DNA of 64,000 bases from JAFGLZ01 sp964622545 (GTDB lineage Bacteria > Planctomycetota > Phycisphaerae > UBA1845 > JAFGLZ01), in NCBI GenBank assembly GCA_964622545.1, contig CAZUQM010000006.1, positions 124,001 to 188,000 of the forward strand, in the 5' to 3' direction. A program made the translations under genes and the position numbers. Below the pieces are notes generated by a model. It was not told the DNA's origin and did no database searches. It saw only the letters and a program-made list of their open reading frames with translations. Below, piece by piece: positions 52,933-61,988 of this stretch. Numbering within the stretch: the first letter of the stretch is position 1; each line of letters begins with the position of its first letter.

Positions 52933-53889
52933 ATGAGGATCATCGTCACCGGTGCGGCGGGATTGATCGGTTCGCACCTCGCCGAACGCCTGCTCGGCGA
53001 GGGACACCAAGTCGTCGCCGTGGACAGCATGACCACCGGTCAGCAGCGCAACGCCGACTGGCTCCGGTCGAGGAACGAGGTGACTTGGATCGAGCAGGAC
53101 ATCCTCGAGCTCACGGACCCGGGCGGAGCGGTCGACGCGATCCTCAACATGGCCTGCCCGGCCTCTCCGGTGGATTTCAGGCCCAAAGCGCTCGAGATCA
53201 TGCGAACGTGCAGCGAGGGCGTTCGGAACCTGCTGGAGCTGGCCCGTCGCCACGACGCGCTCTACCTCCAGGCCAGCACGAGCGAGTGCTACGGCGACCC
53301 GCAGGTCAATCCGCAGCCCGAGACCTACCGCGGCAACGTCAACACGCTCGGCGTCCGGGCCGTATACGACGAAGGCAAGCGCTTCGCCGAGGCCATGACG
53401 ATGACCTACCATCGCGAGCACGGCATACGGACGCGCATCGCCAGGATCTTCAACACCTACGGGCCCCGGATGCGGATTGACGACGGTCGGGTGCTGCCCA
53501 ACTTCCTCTGCCAGGCGCTGGCCGGCAAACCGCTGACCGTCTTCGGCGAGGGCCAGCAGACCAGGAGTTTCTGCTACGTCGACGATCTGGTGGACGGCCT
53601 GGTGCGACTGGCCTTCAAGTGCGACTTCGTCGAGCCGGTCAATCTCGGCAATCCCGATGAGGTGACGATCCGGCAGGTGGCCGAGGAGGTCATCGAGCTG
53701 ACCGGCAGCGCCTCCGAGATCGTCTATCGTCCGCTCCCTGAGGACGACCCGCAGCTTCGCCAGCCGGACATCTCGCGCGCCAGGGAGCTGCTCGGTTGGT
53801 CGCCGACCATCACCCGGCGGACCGGCCTGTCGCGCACGATCGAGGATTTTCGCCAGGTGCTGGCCACGACCTCCGCTCAGCCGTCATAA
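52933..53889 (+). CDS. UDP-glucuronate decarboxylase (UDP-xylose synthase)-like SDR
   Basis: A 318-residue extended SDR. It has NAD site VTGAAGLIGSHLAERLL, NMACPASPVDF and ASTSECYGDP. The catalytic Y145/K149 lie in VYDEGKRFAEAMTMTYHREHG, and ARIFNTYGPRM and RSFCYVDDLVDG follow. ACPASP and YDEGKR are typical of UXS rather than generic epimerases. The reaction turns UDP-glucuronate into UDP-xylose, fitting ugd located 0.9 kb away. GGAGG precedes the ATG by seven bases. Confidence 0.88.
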   Translation: MRIIVTGAAGLIGSHLAERLLGEGHQVVAVDSMTTGQQRNADWLRSRNEVTWIEQDILELTDPGGAVDAILNMACPASPVDFRPKALEIMRTCSEGVRNLLELARRHDALYLQASTSECYGDPQVNPQPETYRGNVNTLGVRAVYDEGKRFAEAMTMTYHREHGIRTRIARIFNTYGPRMRIDDGRVLPNFLCQALAGKPLTVFGEGQQTRSFCYVDDLVDGLVRLAFKCDFVEPVNLGNPDEVTIRQVAEEVIELTGSASEIVYRPLPEDDPQLRQPDISRARELLGWSPTITRRTGLSRTIEDFRQVLATTSAQPS

Positions 53890-54006
53890 TGGGGTTCAGC
53901 GGTCGCCACACTCTCGACAGGCTCGGGAGCGGTTGCGGCGAGGTCACGTCGACACGGATTGCTCATGGTCCGGCATCAGCGATCCTATCCGTTGGGAGGA
54001 CTGTTC

Positions 54007-56844
54007 ATGCCCGCGGCTCGGACGCCGGCGGCGGTCGTCGCCGTGGCCCTGGTCGTCACGACCGCCTCGCCCGGCCCGGCGCGGGCCGCGGGGTCGGATA
54101 AGGACCCGAGGGCGGATTTCCGCGAACAGGTGCTCGAGGACTTCGAGCAAGGCGGCCTGGGCTACGTCAACACCGATGTGCGGCGGGCCACGGTCAAGCT
54201 GCCCAGCGACAAGGCCGCACGGGGCAAGGGCTGCCTCGAGCTGAACCTGTCGCCGGACGATCCGCTCCGTCTGACGTTCGACATCACGCCCGACCAGCTC
54301 ACCGAATACGACTGGCTCGAATACGACCTGACCGGCGCCAAGCCCGGAGCCGTGCTGGTCGAGACGTTCGCGGGCGCCGACGACGAGGCGGCCCCGCCCC
54401 TGGCGGGGGCGGTCGTCAGCGCGCCCCGATGGACCGGGCAGGTCTTGCTCGCCGAGCTTGGGCAACGAGGCCCGGACGGCGCGGCGGTCCAGGCGGACCT
54501 GCGTTTCACCGCCCTGGCCAAACCGGCGGCCGTTCACCTCGACGCCGTTCGCCTCGTACGTGACCGTCCCCCGCCGGTCCCCCCGGAGGTTGGCGGCGCC
54601 TATGCCTTCGGCCGCGGACGGATCACCTGGCCCGGGTTCGAGGCGGTCAACGCCCAGACCGTACGGACCAGCCAGGAGATGTGGATCTGGGACAGCCTGG
54701 TGCCGCCTCAGATCTCGCGGCTCGGCTGGCCCGATCCGCTTCAGGGCGAGGTCTTGGGCGCGGGAGTCATCTCGAGACGCGACAGCGCCTATACGCTGAC
54801 GCTGCAGCTCCGCCCCGGCGATTACGAGGGCGTCGTCCTGGCCGCCCCGATCTCGTCCGACGGGCTGGTGCGGCCCGTCTTCGGCCTTCGGTGCAACGGG
54901 GCGGTGCTGACCGGCCGCGATTGGCCGATCGAGCGGATGTTCACCGAGGAGGCGATCTTCTTCGGGCGCGGTCAGCGCGACTTCTCGGCCGAGCTGGTGC
55001 GACAGCGGTGGGTCGACCCGGCCTTTCTGGAGTTGCCTTACCGCGTACGAGCCCCCAACGGCTCGATCGTCCTGGAATCCAACGGGGTCTCTCTCGGAGG
55101 CCTGGTGGTCTATCCCGCCCAACTCGCCCGGGCCTTCGAGGACTACCTGCAGCGGCAACGCAAGCGCCGACAGGCGTACTTCGCCCAGCAGAGCTACGCC
55201 TGTGTGCACGCCATGCCGGCCGGCCCGCCGGGCCAACCCAACGAGGCCGAGACCAAGGCCGGCGCCATGCTGATGACCGCCGGCCTGATGCAATTGCTGG
55301 ACGAAGGATTGCTCACGAGGGCGGCCCGGGTGATTCGCCAGCGCCTTAAACGGACCGCCATCCCGGGGCAGGTCCTCGTCCTGCCGCTGGGTGTCGCCGC
55401 GATCGAGGACATCGAGGGCGTCACGGTGGATGTCGAGAAGGGGCGATCCGGCAGTGTGAAGATCAGCGAGGTGAGGGAGTTTCCGATCCACTGGCGGGGG
55501 CCGGTCCGCAGGGCCGTCCCGCTGTGGTTGGATCGCGCCGAGCCGCAGGACATCACGGCCGGTCGCGTGGTGTGGTATCTCATCGAGCTGGGCATTCCCC
55601 GATCGGCTCGCGGGAGGACGGCCAAGTACCGTCTGCTCGTCGAGGCGCGGAACCGGGCGGCGTTGCGGCTGGACCTCGAGGTAGCCCTGGCACCGGTCCG
55701 GGCGGAGCAGACCGCCGCGTCGCTCAACGTGCTCTACCCGGAGGACTGGGAGAGCGGCTATCTGTTCCACCTGTTCGGGGCGCCGCGGGACACCGACGTC
55801 GGCACGCTGATCCTGGACGACTACCGTGTGCTACGCGATTACGGTCTGGGCGCGACGATTGTCCGTGGGATCACGCTCGGGGGGGCGGTCGATGAGCCGA
55901 GGGTCCACACCGCACGGGCGGCGATTCGGGCGAGGTTCGCCTCGCGGGCGGGCCTGAACGGCGACGCCCCGGGCATGATCGACTTCACATCGGTGGCGAC
56001 CCATCGGCACTGGTCGGGCGGCCCGTCGCCGGCCATGATCGGCGCCGCGGCCGAGGCGTTTCGGCGGCTGCGGGGAGACGTGCACCGCGCCGGCGCGGAC
56101 ATCACGGCCGTCATCGCGTCGCGTCTGACGCCGCGCGAGGGGCTGAGTCAGCTCGAGGCGCCCTCGACCGTCCTCCTGGCGAACATCCTCAAGGACACCG
56201 GCTGGGCGAACCTGGGCGTGGTGTTCGATCCGGTTCGGTGGTCGCACTCGGCAGGCGGCGACGATCCGGCCTTGAAGGACCTCATGGGCATCCTCGGGCA
56301 ATTGGATCATGTTGTTGCTCCCCTAGCGCCCGCGCGGGCCGTACGGCAGAAGCACAAGGCGCTGCGGGTCGAACTGCTCGAGCCGTTGGCGGGGCGCTTC
56401 GACGCGGGGTTTCTGCCGTGGATCGAGGGGTTGGACGGGGTGTGGGTCGGCCGGGTGCATCGGCGGACGGCCCCCTTCCACCCGATCGCATCGGCCTATG
56501 GGGACGATCTGCCCTTGTTGATCCCCTCGCGGGGTCAGCCGGCGCCGACGCTTCGTCTTCTTGCGTTGCGGGAGGGCACGACCGACGGGGCCTATGCGCA
56601 CGCCCTGATGCAGACGCTTGCCAAGCGGCGGCGCGCCGAGGCCGAGAAGATCGACGCGGCGAAGCGGACGTTGGAATCCGTCCGCACGACATTGATCCAG
56701 GCCTGGCAGGAGGCGGTGCAGGAGGACCTGGACGCCGGGCGTAGGCCGGCCAGGCGAAGGCCCGCGGCCCCGCCGACGGACGTGCTCGATCGTGCCCGGG
56801 AGTCGCTGCTGAACAGCATGATCGATCTGTCCCGGCGGCGTTAG
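54007..56844 (+). CDS. Large secreted protein, unknown function
   Basis: A 945-residue protein that I do not recognise. It starts MPAARTPAAVVAVALVVTTA with a signal peptide ending PARAAG, and TTGGGAGGA precedes the ATG. An N-terminal beta-sandwich (about residues 40-200: VLEDFEQGGLGYVNTDVRRA, DWLEYDLTGAKPG) looks like a carbohydrate-binding module. The later part (about 580-860) has alternating helix/strand segments and WIEGLDGVWVGRVHR, possibly a TIM barrel. The C-terminus is charged and helical. It follows UDP-xylose synthase after 117 bases. A role in glycan degradation or sensing is conjecture. Confidence 0.6.
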   Translation: MPAARTPAAVVAVALVVTTASPGPARAAGSDKDPRADFREQVLEDFEQGGLGYVNTDVRRATVKLPSDKAARGKGCLELNLSPDDPLRLTFDITPDQLTEYDWLEYDLTGAKPGAVLVETFAGADDEAAPPLAGAVVSAPRWTGQVLLAELGQRGPDGAAVQADLRFTALAKPAAVHLDAVRLVRDRPPPVPPEVGGAYAFGRGRITWPGFEAVNAQTVRTSQEMWIWDSLVPPQISRLGWPDPLQGEVLGAGVISRRDSAYTLTLQLRPGDYEGVVLAAPISSDGLVRPVFGLRCNGAVLTGRDWPIERMFTEEAIFFGRGQRDFSAELVRQRWVDPAFLELPYRVRAPNGSIVLESNGVSLGGLVVYPAQLARAFEDYLQRQRKRRQAYFAQQSYACVHAMPAGPPGQPNEAETKAGAMLMTAGLMQLLDEGLLTRAARVIRQRLKRTAIPGQVLVLPLGVAAIEDIEGVTVDVEKGRSGSVKISEVREFPIHWRGPVRRAVPLWLDRAEPQDITAGRVVWYLIELGIPRSARGRTAKYRLLVEARNRAALRLDLEVALAPVRAEQTAASLNVLYPEDWESGYLFHLFGAPRDTDVGTLILDDYRVLRDYGLGATIVRGITLGGAVDEPRVHTARAAIRARFASRAGLNGDAPGMIDFTSVATHRHWSGGPSPAMIGAAAEAFRRLRGDVHRAGADITAVIASRLTPREGLSQLEAPSTVLLANILKDTGWANLGVVFDPVRWSHSAGGDDPALKDLMGILGQLDHVVAPLAPARAVRQKHKALRVELLEPLAGRFDAGFLPWIEGLDGVWVGRVHRRTAPFHPIASAYGDDLPLLIPSRGQPAPTLRLLALREGTTDGAYAHALMQTLAKRRRAEAEKIDAAKRTLESVRTTLIQAWQEAVQEDLDAGRRPARRRPAAPPTDVLDRARESLLNSMIDLSRRR

Positions 56845-56897
56845 AGCGGTGCTGGCTCCCTCTCCGGACGCCCCATCCATGCCGCAGAGCATACCAG

Positions 56898-57123
56898 GCC
56901 CGGAGGGCCGTCAGGATCTTAGGCCCTAGTGGAGTCGGCCATCAGGCCGACGAAACCCGGGGTCACGGGCCCACCCAGACAGACGAGCCCCCCGAACGGG
57001 GGCGACAGGAAACTCAGGCCCGAAGGGCCGACATACAATAGCCGGGGGTGGAGTTCGCCGAAGGCGGACGAAACCCCCGGGATTCGGCCACCCCAGACTC
57101 GCGAGCCCTGAAGGGGCGAAAGA
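56898..57123 (+). repeat. Two tandem copies of a structured ~110-base intergenic repeat
   Basis: Copy A (56898-57015) and copy B (57016-57123) share the order: hairpin GGCCC-GA/GG-GGGCC; GTGGAG; a hairpin ending in GAC followed by GAAACCC; CCACCCAGAC or CCACCCCAGAC; GAGCCC; and a third hairpin of the CCCC-GAA-GGGG type with GCGA. The second stem differs in sequence between copies but stays paired (GTCGGCC/GGCCGAC in A, GTTCGCC/GGCGGAC in B). Paired changes indicate that the RNA or DNA structure is conserved. I believe similar GAAGGGCCGACA repeats are scattered in planctomycete genomes, but this was not checked. Confidence 0.65.
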
Positions 57124-57233
57124 CTGGCCCCCGCAGGTTTCGATCTGGCGCCCTACAGGGCTTCGATCATACGGGCATGCTGACCGGGGGCGAGCTTGGC
57201 ACGGCGAAGCCGGGAGCCAGCGGGGCTCGGGTG

Positions 57234-57304
57234 GTTGCCCTTTCGGGCAACGGACCGCACTGAGGACAGTGCGGCTCGGTCACCATGGTGTCCCTTCGGG
57301 GCAC
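57234..57304. repeat. Three consecutive small hairpins
   Basis: Perfect or near-perfect stems: GTTGCCC/GGGCAAC (57234-57251, loop TTTC), CCGCACT/AGTGCGG (57255-57274, loop GAGGAC) and GTGTCCC/GGGGCAC (57288-57304, loop TTC, one G-T). They lie between the tandem repeats and tRNA-Leu. No T tract follows any of them. Confidence 0.55.
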
Positions 57305-57462
57305 AGGACCCCGCTGAGGCCCCGGCCGTACCGAGCCTCCTGTGCCAAGACTTCGCAGGCCAAAGGTGACGCCGCCGGAACTCGTGGGACACCGTTACCT
57401 TATGCTGACAAGAACGCCCGCCCAGACCGTCACGCCCCCCGCCGCCGTTGTCGGCCCCCGAG

Positions 57463-57491
57463 TTGATGTCGTTCGCGACGGTGACTACAAT
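57463..57491 (+). promoter_or_regulatory. Predicted promoter for tRNA-Leu
   Basis: TTGATG (57463-57468), 17-base spacer, TACAAT (57486-57491), 16 bases before the tRNA. Both hexamers are strong. Confidence 0.7.
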
Positions 57492-57507
57492 TCGGGGTTG
57501 TCCCGTT

Positions 57508-57593
57508 GCCGAAGTGGCGGAATTGGCAGACGCGCGGGATTCAAAATCCCGTGGGCTTTACGGCCCGTGTGGGTTCGATCCCCACCTTCGGCA
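57508..57593 (+). tRNA. tRNA-Leu, anticodon CAA
   Basis: An 86-base class II tRNA. The acceptor stem GCCGAAG pairs with CTTCGGC (57586-57592), discriminator A at 57593. The anticodon stem CGGGA/TCCCG encloses loop TTCAAAA, so the anticodon is CAA and reads UUG. A long variable arm (TGGGCTTTACGGCCC region) and T arm GTGGG-TTCGATC-CCCAC are present. The 3' CCA is not encoded. It has its own predicted promoter and is not next to any other tRNA. Confidence 0.96.
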
Positions 57594-57624
57594 GTGCGAT
57601 GTGATGCGGTCGGGTGCCGCGTTG

Positions 57625-57756
57625 TCACCTCCGCCTACGCAATTCGGCATACAGCCCCATCAGGCCGACCATCAGCGGCAGTAGAGGCATGGCGCCGCTT
57701 CCACAGCTACTCTGGTCCTTGAAGTAAGCACCGATCTGACGCGGACCGTCAGTCAC
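57625..57756 (-). CDS. Out-of-frame C-terminal membrane anchor following the 57753-59945 gene
   Basis: In the frame shifted relative to the upstream gene, a GTG at 57756 overlaps that gene's TGA (GTGA) and opens 43 codons ending at 57625. The last 28 residues are a Cys-Gly motif (SSCGSGAM), a hydrophobic helix (PLLPLMVGLMGLYAEL) and RRRR. This is the layout of MYXO-CTERM/GlyGly-CTERM-like sorting tails and resembles the tail of the HAF/TSP3 protein in this window. It could be added by frameshifting or re-initiation, or be separated by a mutation or sequencing error. Confidence 0.5.
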   Translation of the reverse strand: MTDGPRQIGAYFKDQSSCGSGAMPLLPLMVGLMGLYAELRRRR

Positions 57757-59945
57757 TCGTGCATGGTCTCGCTCCGGTCGCCCATGGATAGGGGCTTGTG
57801 TGCTTCCACCTGGAATCGTCGGCCGCCCATAGCCATGACGACGTCGCGGTCCGCCTCGGCCGCAAGGACGGCGCCGCCCGCCCATTGCAGGATGAACCCG
57901 CAGGGCTTGTCGAAGGTGACGTCCGGCCGGCCGTCGCCGTCGAGATCGATGCGGTCGCCGTGGCCGCCGGCAGAGGTCCGGCCCACGTAGAGGCTTCCTC
58001 GGACGCGGCCCAGGGCGCATTGCCAGTCCATGCCCGTCCGTTTGAAGCTTTCGAGCACCTCCTCGGCGCTGGGGTCGTGCCGGTTTCGCGGATAGACGAA
58101 GATCGTGACCGCCTTCTTGTCGGCTGTCGCCCTGACCGGGCGCAACCAGCCGTAGGTGCTCCGCAGCGGTTCGTCGTCGGGCTCGATGACGGTATCCGGC
58201 GTCAGTGTGAGGAAGGTTTGCGCATCGCCGTTTCCGATGTCTTGAGGGTAGGACACGGTGGCGTAACGCTCGGACTGCGAGATACGCAGCTCGCGGCCGT
58301 CGTCGGTCAGCAGCGGCAACGTCACGCCGAACGGGACGTCGCCGACGCAGCTCAGCCTCGTCAGCACGCCGTCGGGGGTGATGACGAGATCGTGGCGGAA
58401 CAGCGGCCCGCCGCGGCCCGTCACGGTGTGGTAGAGGATCGAGCACCGCACCAGAAGCGGGTGGACAAACCCCGCCTCGAAGGTGCCGCGATAGTGCGTG
58501 GCCTGTTCGGCGATGCGGACCCACCGGCCCAGGTGTTCCCATGTCGGGCCGAACGTGATGCCGCCGCGCTTTCGCGCGTCGTAGACGCCGTCGGACGGGC
58601 CGAGGCGGCTGTCCCAACCCCCGCGTGCGAAGCGGACCACGCCAAGCGGCGTCCAGTACACGCCATACTTCGGCACCGTGTCGCCCCGCAGGTTGGCGAA
58701 GACCTGCATGCCCCCGGCGTTGGCGACGGCGCTGCCGAACCGCGGGTCCATGGCCAGGGCGTAACCGCCGATCTCGGTCGGCGCGGGCTGCTCGGTGATC
58801 TCCGCACGCCGGCATAGATGGGTTTCGGCCAGGTGGGCCATGACCGCACCGGTGTAGTTGCCGATGTTGCTGGCCGGCTGGTAGCCGACGCGGTCCTCGG
58901 GCGGGAAGTGGTTCTTCGTGATCGAGAGCATGCCGCGCCAAGGGCCGTCGGTGCGGCGCCATCGTCGGATGCTCCGCAGGCCCAGCTCGGCCGCTCGTCG
59001 GTACTGGCCCGCGAGCCAGGCGTCGCCCCGCTCGGCGGCGCGTTCGGCCATCATCTCGAAACCGAGCGCATAGAGCACGTCGTTGAAGACGTGGTCGTCG
59101 GTCCGGCCGTTGGGGGGGCACTGCCCGGTCGGATCCTGCAGCAGCAAGGTCGTCTTGGTCCCTCGGCCCACGTGGGTTCGCATCTCGTCGTGCGAGGGAC
59201 CGTCGTAGCCCGAGACGAGGAGGTCGAGCAGGTTGATGCGTCCGACGGCCTCGACGGCGTGAGACTGCGGATCGCTGCTCCAGTCCTGATACAGGCCGCG
59301 GGCGTCGAGCGCGATCCGCTGCCGCTGGGTGTGGTTCAGCCAGGCCGCCTCGATGAACCGCACGGCGCGAGGACGCGGCACCAACCCCGCCCGGCAGCGG
59401 AGCCACTCGCCCTTCATCGCGTAGGTACGCCAGTTGTTGATCTTGAGGTGACGGCCTTGGATGACCTTGTCCAGCGGTGTGCGCAACCGCCGACGCCAGC
59501 GGGCGACGGTCTCGAGCGGCACGTGGTCGTGATAGAAGTGCGAGGCCCGGGTCAGCGGGGCCAAGAAGAACTCCCCGTGCCCGTCGGGGATGGCGGCGTG
59601 GCCCCTGGCGAGGCATCCGGTCGCGTGCTCCATGGCCTGGATGCCGTGCTCGAGCAGATCGGCCGCCCGACCTTCGTGTGCTAGAACACTCACAGCGAAG
59701 GCGAAGTAGGGCGTGGCGTACTGATGCTCCCGTTTGAGCAGCGGGTCGACGATCGCGCCGCGCTCGTCCTGGTGACGTGCCATGAACCGGCACAGCCCCT
59801 CGACGAGGTCGAGGTGCGTTGGCTCTGGAGCGTCGAACGGCCGCCATGGACGGGCCGTCAGGTGATAGGGGATTGGCGAACCCGTAACGAGGTTCCCATC
59901 GGTGCCGCACAGGAGTGCGGCGTGGATGATGAGCCATGGAAGCAT
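57753..59945 (-). CDS. Secreted polysaccharide lyase/glycosidase-like protein, unknown family
   Basis: A 730-residue exported protein, starting MLPWLIIHAALLCGTDG with a signal peptide. The N-terminal 400 residues are helical with conserved-looking Asn/His/Tyr/Trp clusters (INNWRTYAMKGEWLRCRAGL, GRTDDHVFNDVLYALGFEMM, SITKNHFPPEDRVGYQPASN). The C-terminal part is beta-rich. This is the toroid-plus-sandwich plan of alginate or heparin lyases and some glycosidases, but I cannot name the family. It is the third gene of a minus-strand run with two glycosidase-like genes. A C-terminal anchor lies just beyond its stop in another frame (57625-57756). Confidence 0.68.
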   Translation of the reverse strand: MLPWLIIHAALLCGTDGNLVTGSPIPYHLTARPWRPFDAPEPTHLDLVEGLCRFMARHQDERGAIVDPLLKREHQYATPYFAFAVSVLAHEGRAADLLEHGIQAMEHATGCLARGHAAIPDGHGEFFLAPLTRASHFYHDHVPLETVARWRRRLRTPLDKVIQGRHLKINNWRTYAMKGEWLRCRAGLVPRPRAVRFIEAAWLNHTQRQRIALDARGLYQDWSSDPQSHAVEAVGRINLLDLLVSGYDGPSHDEMRTHVGRGTKTTLLLQDPTGQCPPNGRTDDHVFNDVLYALGFEMMAERAAERGDAWLAGQYRRAAELGLRSIRRWRRTDGPWRGMLSITKNHFPPEDRVGYQPASNIGNYTGAVMAHLAETHLCRRAEITEQPAPTEIGGYALAMDPRFGSAVANAGGMQVFANLRGDTVPKYGVYWTPLGVVRFARGGWDSRLGPSDGVYDARKRGGITFGPTWEHLGRWVRIAEQATHYRGTFEAGFVHPLLVRCSILYHTVTGRGGPLFRHDLVITPDGVLTRLSCVGDVPFGVTLPLLTDDGRELRISQSERYATVSYPQDIGNGDAQTFLTLTPDTVIEPDDEPLRSTYGWLRPVRATADKKAVTIFVYPRNRHDPSAEEVLESFKRTGMDWQCALGRVRGSLYVGRTSAGGHGDRIDLDGDGRPDVTFDKPCGFILQWAGGAVLAAEADRDVVMAMGGRRFQVEAHKPLSMGDRSETMHE

Positions 59946-59993
59946 ACGTCGCGAACCGTCCCTTTCTCTGTATCCGCCAACGGACGTCGCCGG

Positions 59994-61934
59994 CTAGGAG
60001 CCGGATGGCCGGTGCCGGACGACGGCGATCTCGTAGACGTGGATCCGCGGCACCGTGAACTCGGCGCGGCGGTCCTGCTGGTTGCCCGTCAGCGAGACAG
60101 GCCCGTCGCGTTCCGGGCTCACGAGCTGGACGGACTCCAGGCGGCGCCCGGCCGGCAGGCGGACTCGCACGCTCACGGGTCCGGTCGCTTTCGGCGCCGC
60201 GTAGTTGACGAGGTGGACGAGGCGGCGGTCCTTCTGTTCGGTCAACTCGACGCAGAGGCCGTCGAAGGAGGATCGCGCGTCGCATTCGACCTGTTCGGCT
60301 TCGTTCGCGTGGATGTCGAGTGTGAGCTCGCCCTCGCACGCTTGTCGCACGGCGGGGACGAGGTCACCGATCTCGGCCACCTTCGTCCTGCGACCCCGTG
60401 GCAGGTCGGCAAGCGCCGGACGGGATCTGGGCCGCAGCCATTCGTCGAACATCGCCACGGGACCGAGCGTCACGAGTCGGCCGCCCTGCATGACGAAGCG
60501 CTTGATCGCGCCCGCATCCGCATCGCTCAGTGCAGCACAACCGGCCAGGATGAGGACGCGATAGCGATCCAACTCGTCGAGGTGCTGCTGATAGACGATC
60601 TGGAAGGGCACGCGATGCTCGATGAGCGCCTGCTCGGCGCGATAGGTTTGTTGCGGCCACGCCGGCTCGCCGAAGACCTGCGAGGGAAAGCTGCGTAAGA
60701 CGGCCGCATCGGCCACCGGCTGCGCCCCGGCCAGCAGGCCGCGCTGCCGCCGGAAGAAGCCGGTATAGCGTTTGACGGCCGGGTCGATCGGCTTGCCCCG
60801 CTTGCCGGGGTAGTTGGTCAGCTTGTCGTACTCGAACCAGCAGATGCATCCGAGGCAGTCGAGGTTGAACGCCATGGCCTCGGCCCACTCGAGCGGCTTG
60901 CGGGTATAGGCGAAGCACGCGTTGCCCATCCTCCTGGCCACCTTGTAGGACCGGATTCGGTTGTGGAGCGTGCCCTTGCGCAGGCCGCTGTCGCCACCCT
61001 CGCTCCAGAAGGCCTCGCCGCCGAGCAGCAACCGGCCGTGGTCGACGGGCGGTCGGATGCGATCTCGCACGCCGGCCGGGTTGCACTCGATCAGGATGTC
61101 GGGCCGGAGGCGGCGGGCGAACCGGGCCATGTCGTGGTAGCTGTCGGCCATCCACTGGCATCGGAAATCCTGCCAGGCGCGGTAGAGCATGGTGTCCTTC
61201 GGACCGCGCATCGGGGGGACGACCTTGGTTAGGTCGCCGGCGCCCATGGCGGCGAGCTGGCCGGCGGTGAAGCGACCTCTCAGGTCGTTGCGGAATTGCC
61301 GGACGCTCCCTTCGTCCGTGCCGGGCCCGACGTGATAGTTGTCGAAGTGCAGCAGGTCGGCGCGGATCTGCTCGACGGCGAAGCGGACGATCTTGCGGTA
61401 GTAGGCGACGGCGTCGGGGTGGTTCCGGTTCCAGTAGTAGCGATAGGTGGCGCTGCCGTAGGGGATCGGCCTATCGTCGGGGCCGTGGAGGATCCAGCTC
61501 CGCGCCTGGGGCACCTCCTCGAAGAGCGGCTCCCAGAGCAGCGCCCCGCTGTAGTTGTAGACACCCACGCGCAGGCCGGCCTTGTGGTAGCGCTCGGCGT
61601 AGCGGGCGGCCTCGGCCATGCTCTGCCGCTCGGCCTCCAGGCCGGCGCCCTTATAGCAATGCATCATGATGAAGTTGACGCCGAGATCCTTGAGCTTGGC
61701 GATCATGTCGGCGTCATGCTCGCGTTCGTAGGCTGCGCGTTGCTCAGGCGTGGGCGTGTAGCCGGCCGCGCCGTCGCGCTTGACGCGGAACAACAGGGGC
61801 TCCCAGCTACCGGCCATGATGATACCGTCGCGCGCCAACCAGGCCGGTCGAGCCTTCTCGGGCAGTGTGAGAGGCTCGGTCGGGGCCGGGCCGAGCACGG
61901 TGAGCATCAGCGTGATGATCGTCTTGAGGGTCAT
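59994..61934 (-). CDS. Secreted glycoside hydrolase-like protein (TIM barrel plus GATase-like domain)
   Basis: A 646-residue protein with signal peptide MTLKTIITLMLTVLGPAPTE; GGAGGA lies seven bases before the ATG. A TIM-barrel-like region (about 30-400) has DADMIAKLKDLGVNFIMMHCYKG, LLHFDNYHVGPGTDEGSVRQF, LIECNPAGVRD and CICWFEYDKL. A flavodoxin/GATase-like region follows (YRVLILAGCAALSDADAGAI and FVMQGGRLVTLGP), as in the beta-galactosidase trimerisation domain of GH42-type enzymes. A beta-sandwich ends the protein. The order suggests a GH42-like or related hydrolase, but the catalytic Glu pair is not certain. It lies 54 bases after the stop of the next gene upstream. Confidence 0.7.
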   Translation of the reverse strand: MTLKTIITLMLTVLGPAPTEPLTLPEKARPAWLARDGIIMAGSWEPLLFRVKRDGAAGYTPTPEQRAAYEREHDADMIAKLKDLGVNFIMMHCYKGAGLEAERQSMAEAARYAERYHKAGLRVGVYNYSGALLWEPLFEEVPQARSWILHGPDDRPIPYGSATYRYYWNRNHPDAVAYYRKIVRFAVEQIRADLLHFDNYHVGPGTDEGSVRQFRNDLRGRFTAGQLAAMGAGDLTKVVPPMRGPKDTMLYRAWQDFRCQWMADSYHDMARFARRLRPDILIECNPAGVRDRIRPPVDHGRLLLGGEAFWSEGGDSGLRKGTLHNRIRSYKVARRMGNACFAYTRKPLEWAEAMAFNLDCLGCICWFEYDKLTNYPGKRGKPIDPAVKRYTGFFRRQRGLLAGAQPVADAAVLRSFPSQVFGEPAWPQQTYRAEQALIEHRVPFQIVYQQHLDELDRYRVLILAGCAALSDADAGAIKRFVMQGGRLVTLGPVAMFDEWLRPRSRPALADLPRGRRTKVAEIGDLVPAVRQACEGELTLDIHANEAEQVECDARSSFDGLCVELTEQKDRRLVHLVNYAAPKATGPVSVRVRLPAGRRLESVQLVSPERDGPVSLTGNQQDRRAEFTVPRIHVYEIAVVRHRPSGS

Positions 61935-61988
61935 AGCAGGATCCTCCACCCGAACTCTGGCGACCACGCCAGCCGTCGTGCGAGGTGA

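Larger units (their letters stand above)
56845..57507. other. Hairpin-rich intergenic region upstream of tRNA-Leu
   Basis: No gene is seen in 663 bases. The stretch is filled by a tandem pair of structured repeats (56898-57123), three further small hairpins (57234-57304) and the tRNA promoter (57463-57491). Confidence 0.7.

Noticed and set aside
57757..60339. Very long minus-strand open frame (up to 904 codons) covering the 57753-59945 gene
   Set aside because: It is Arg/Pro-rich, a frame shadow of the secreted protein. Only its last 43 codons (57625-57756) look like real coding sequence and are reported separately.
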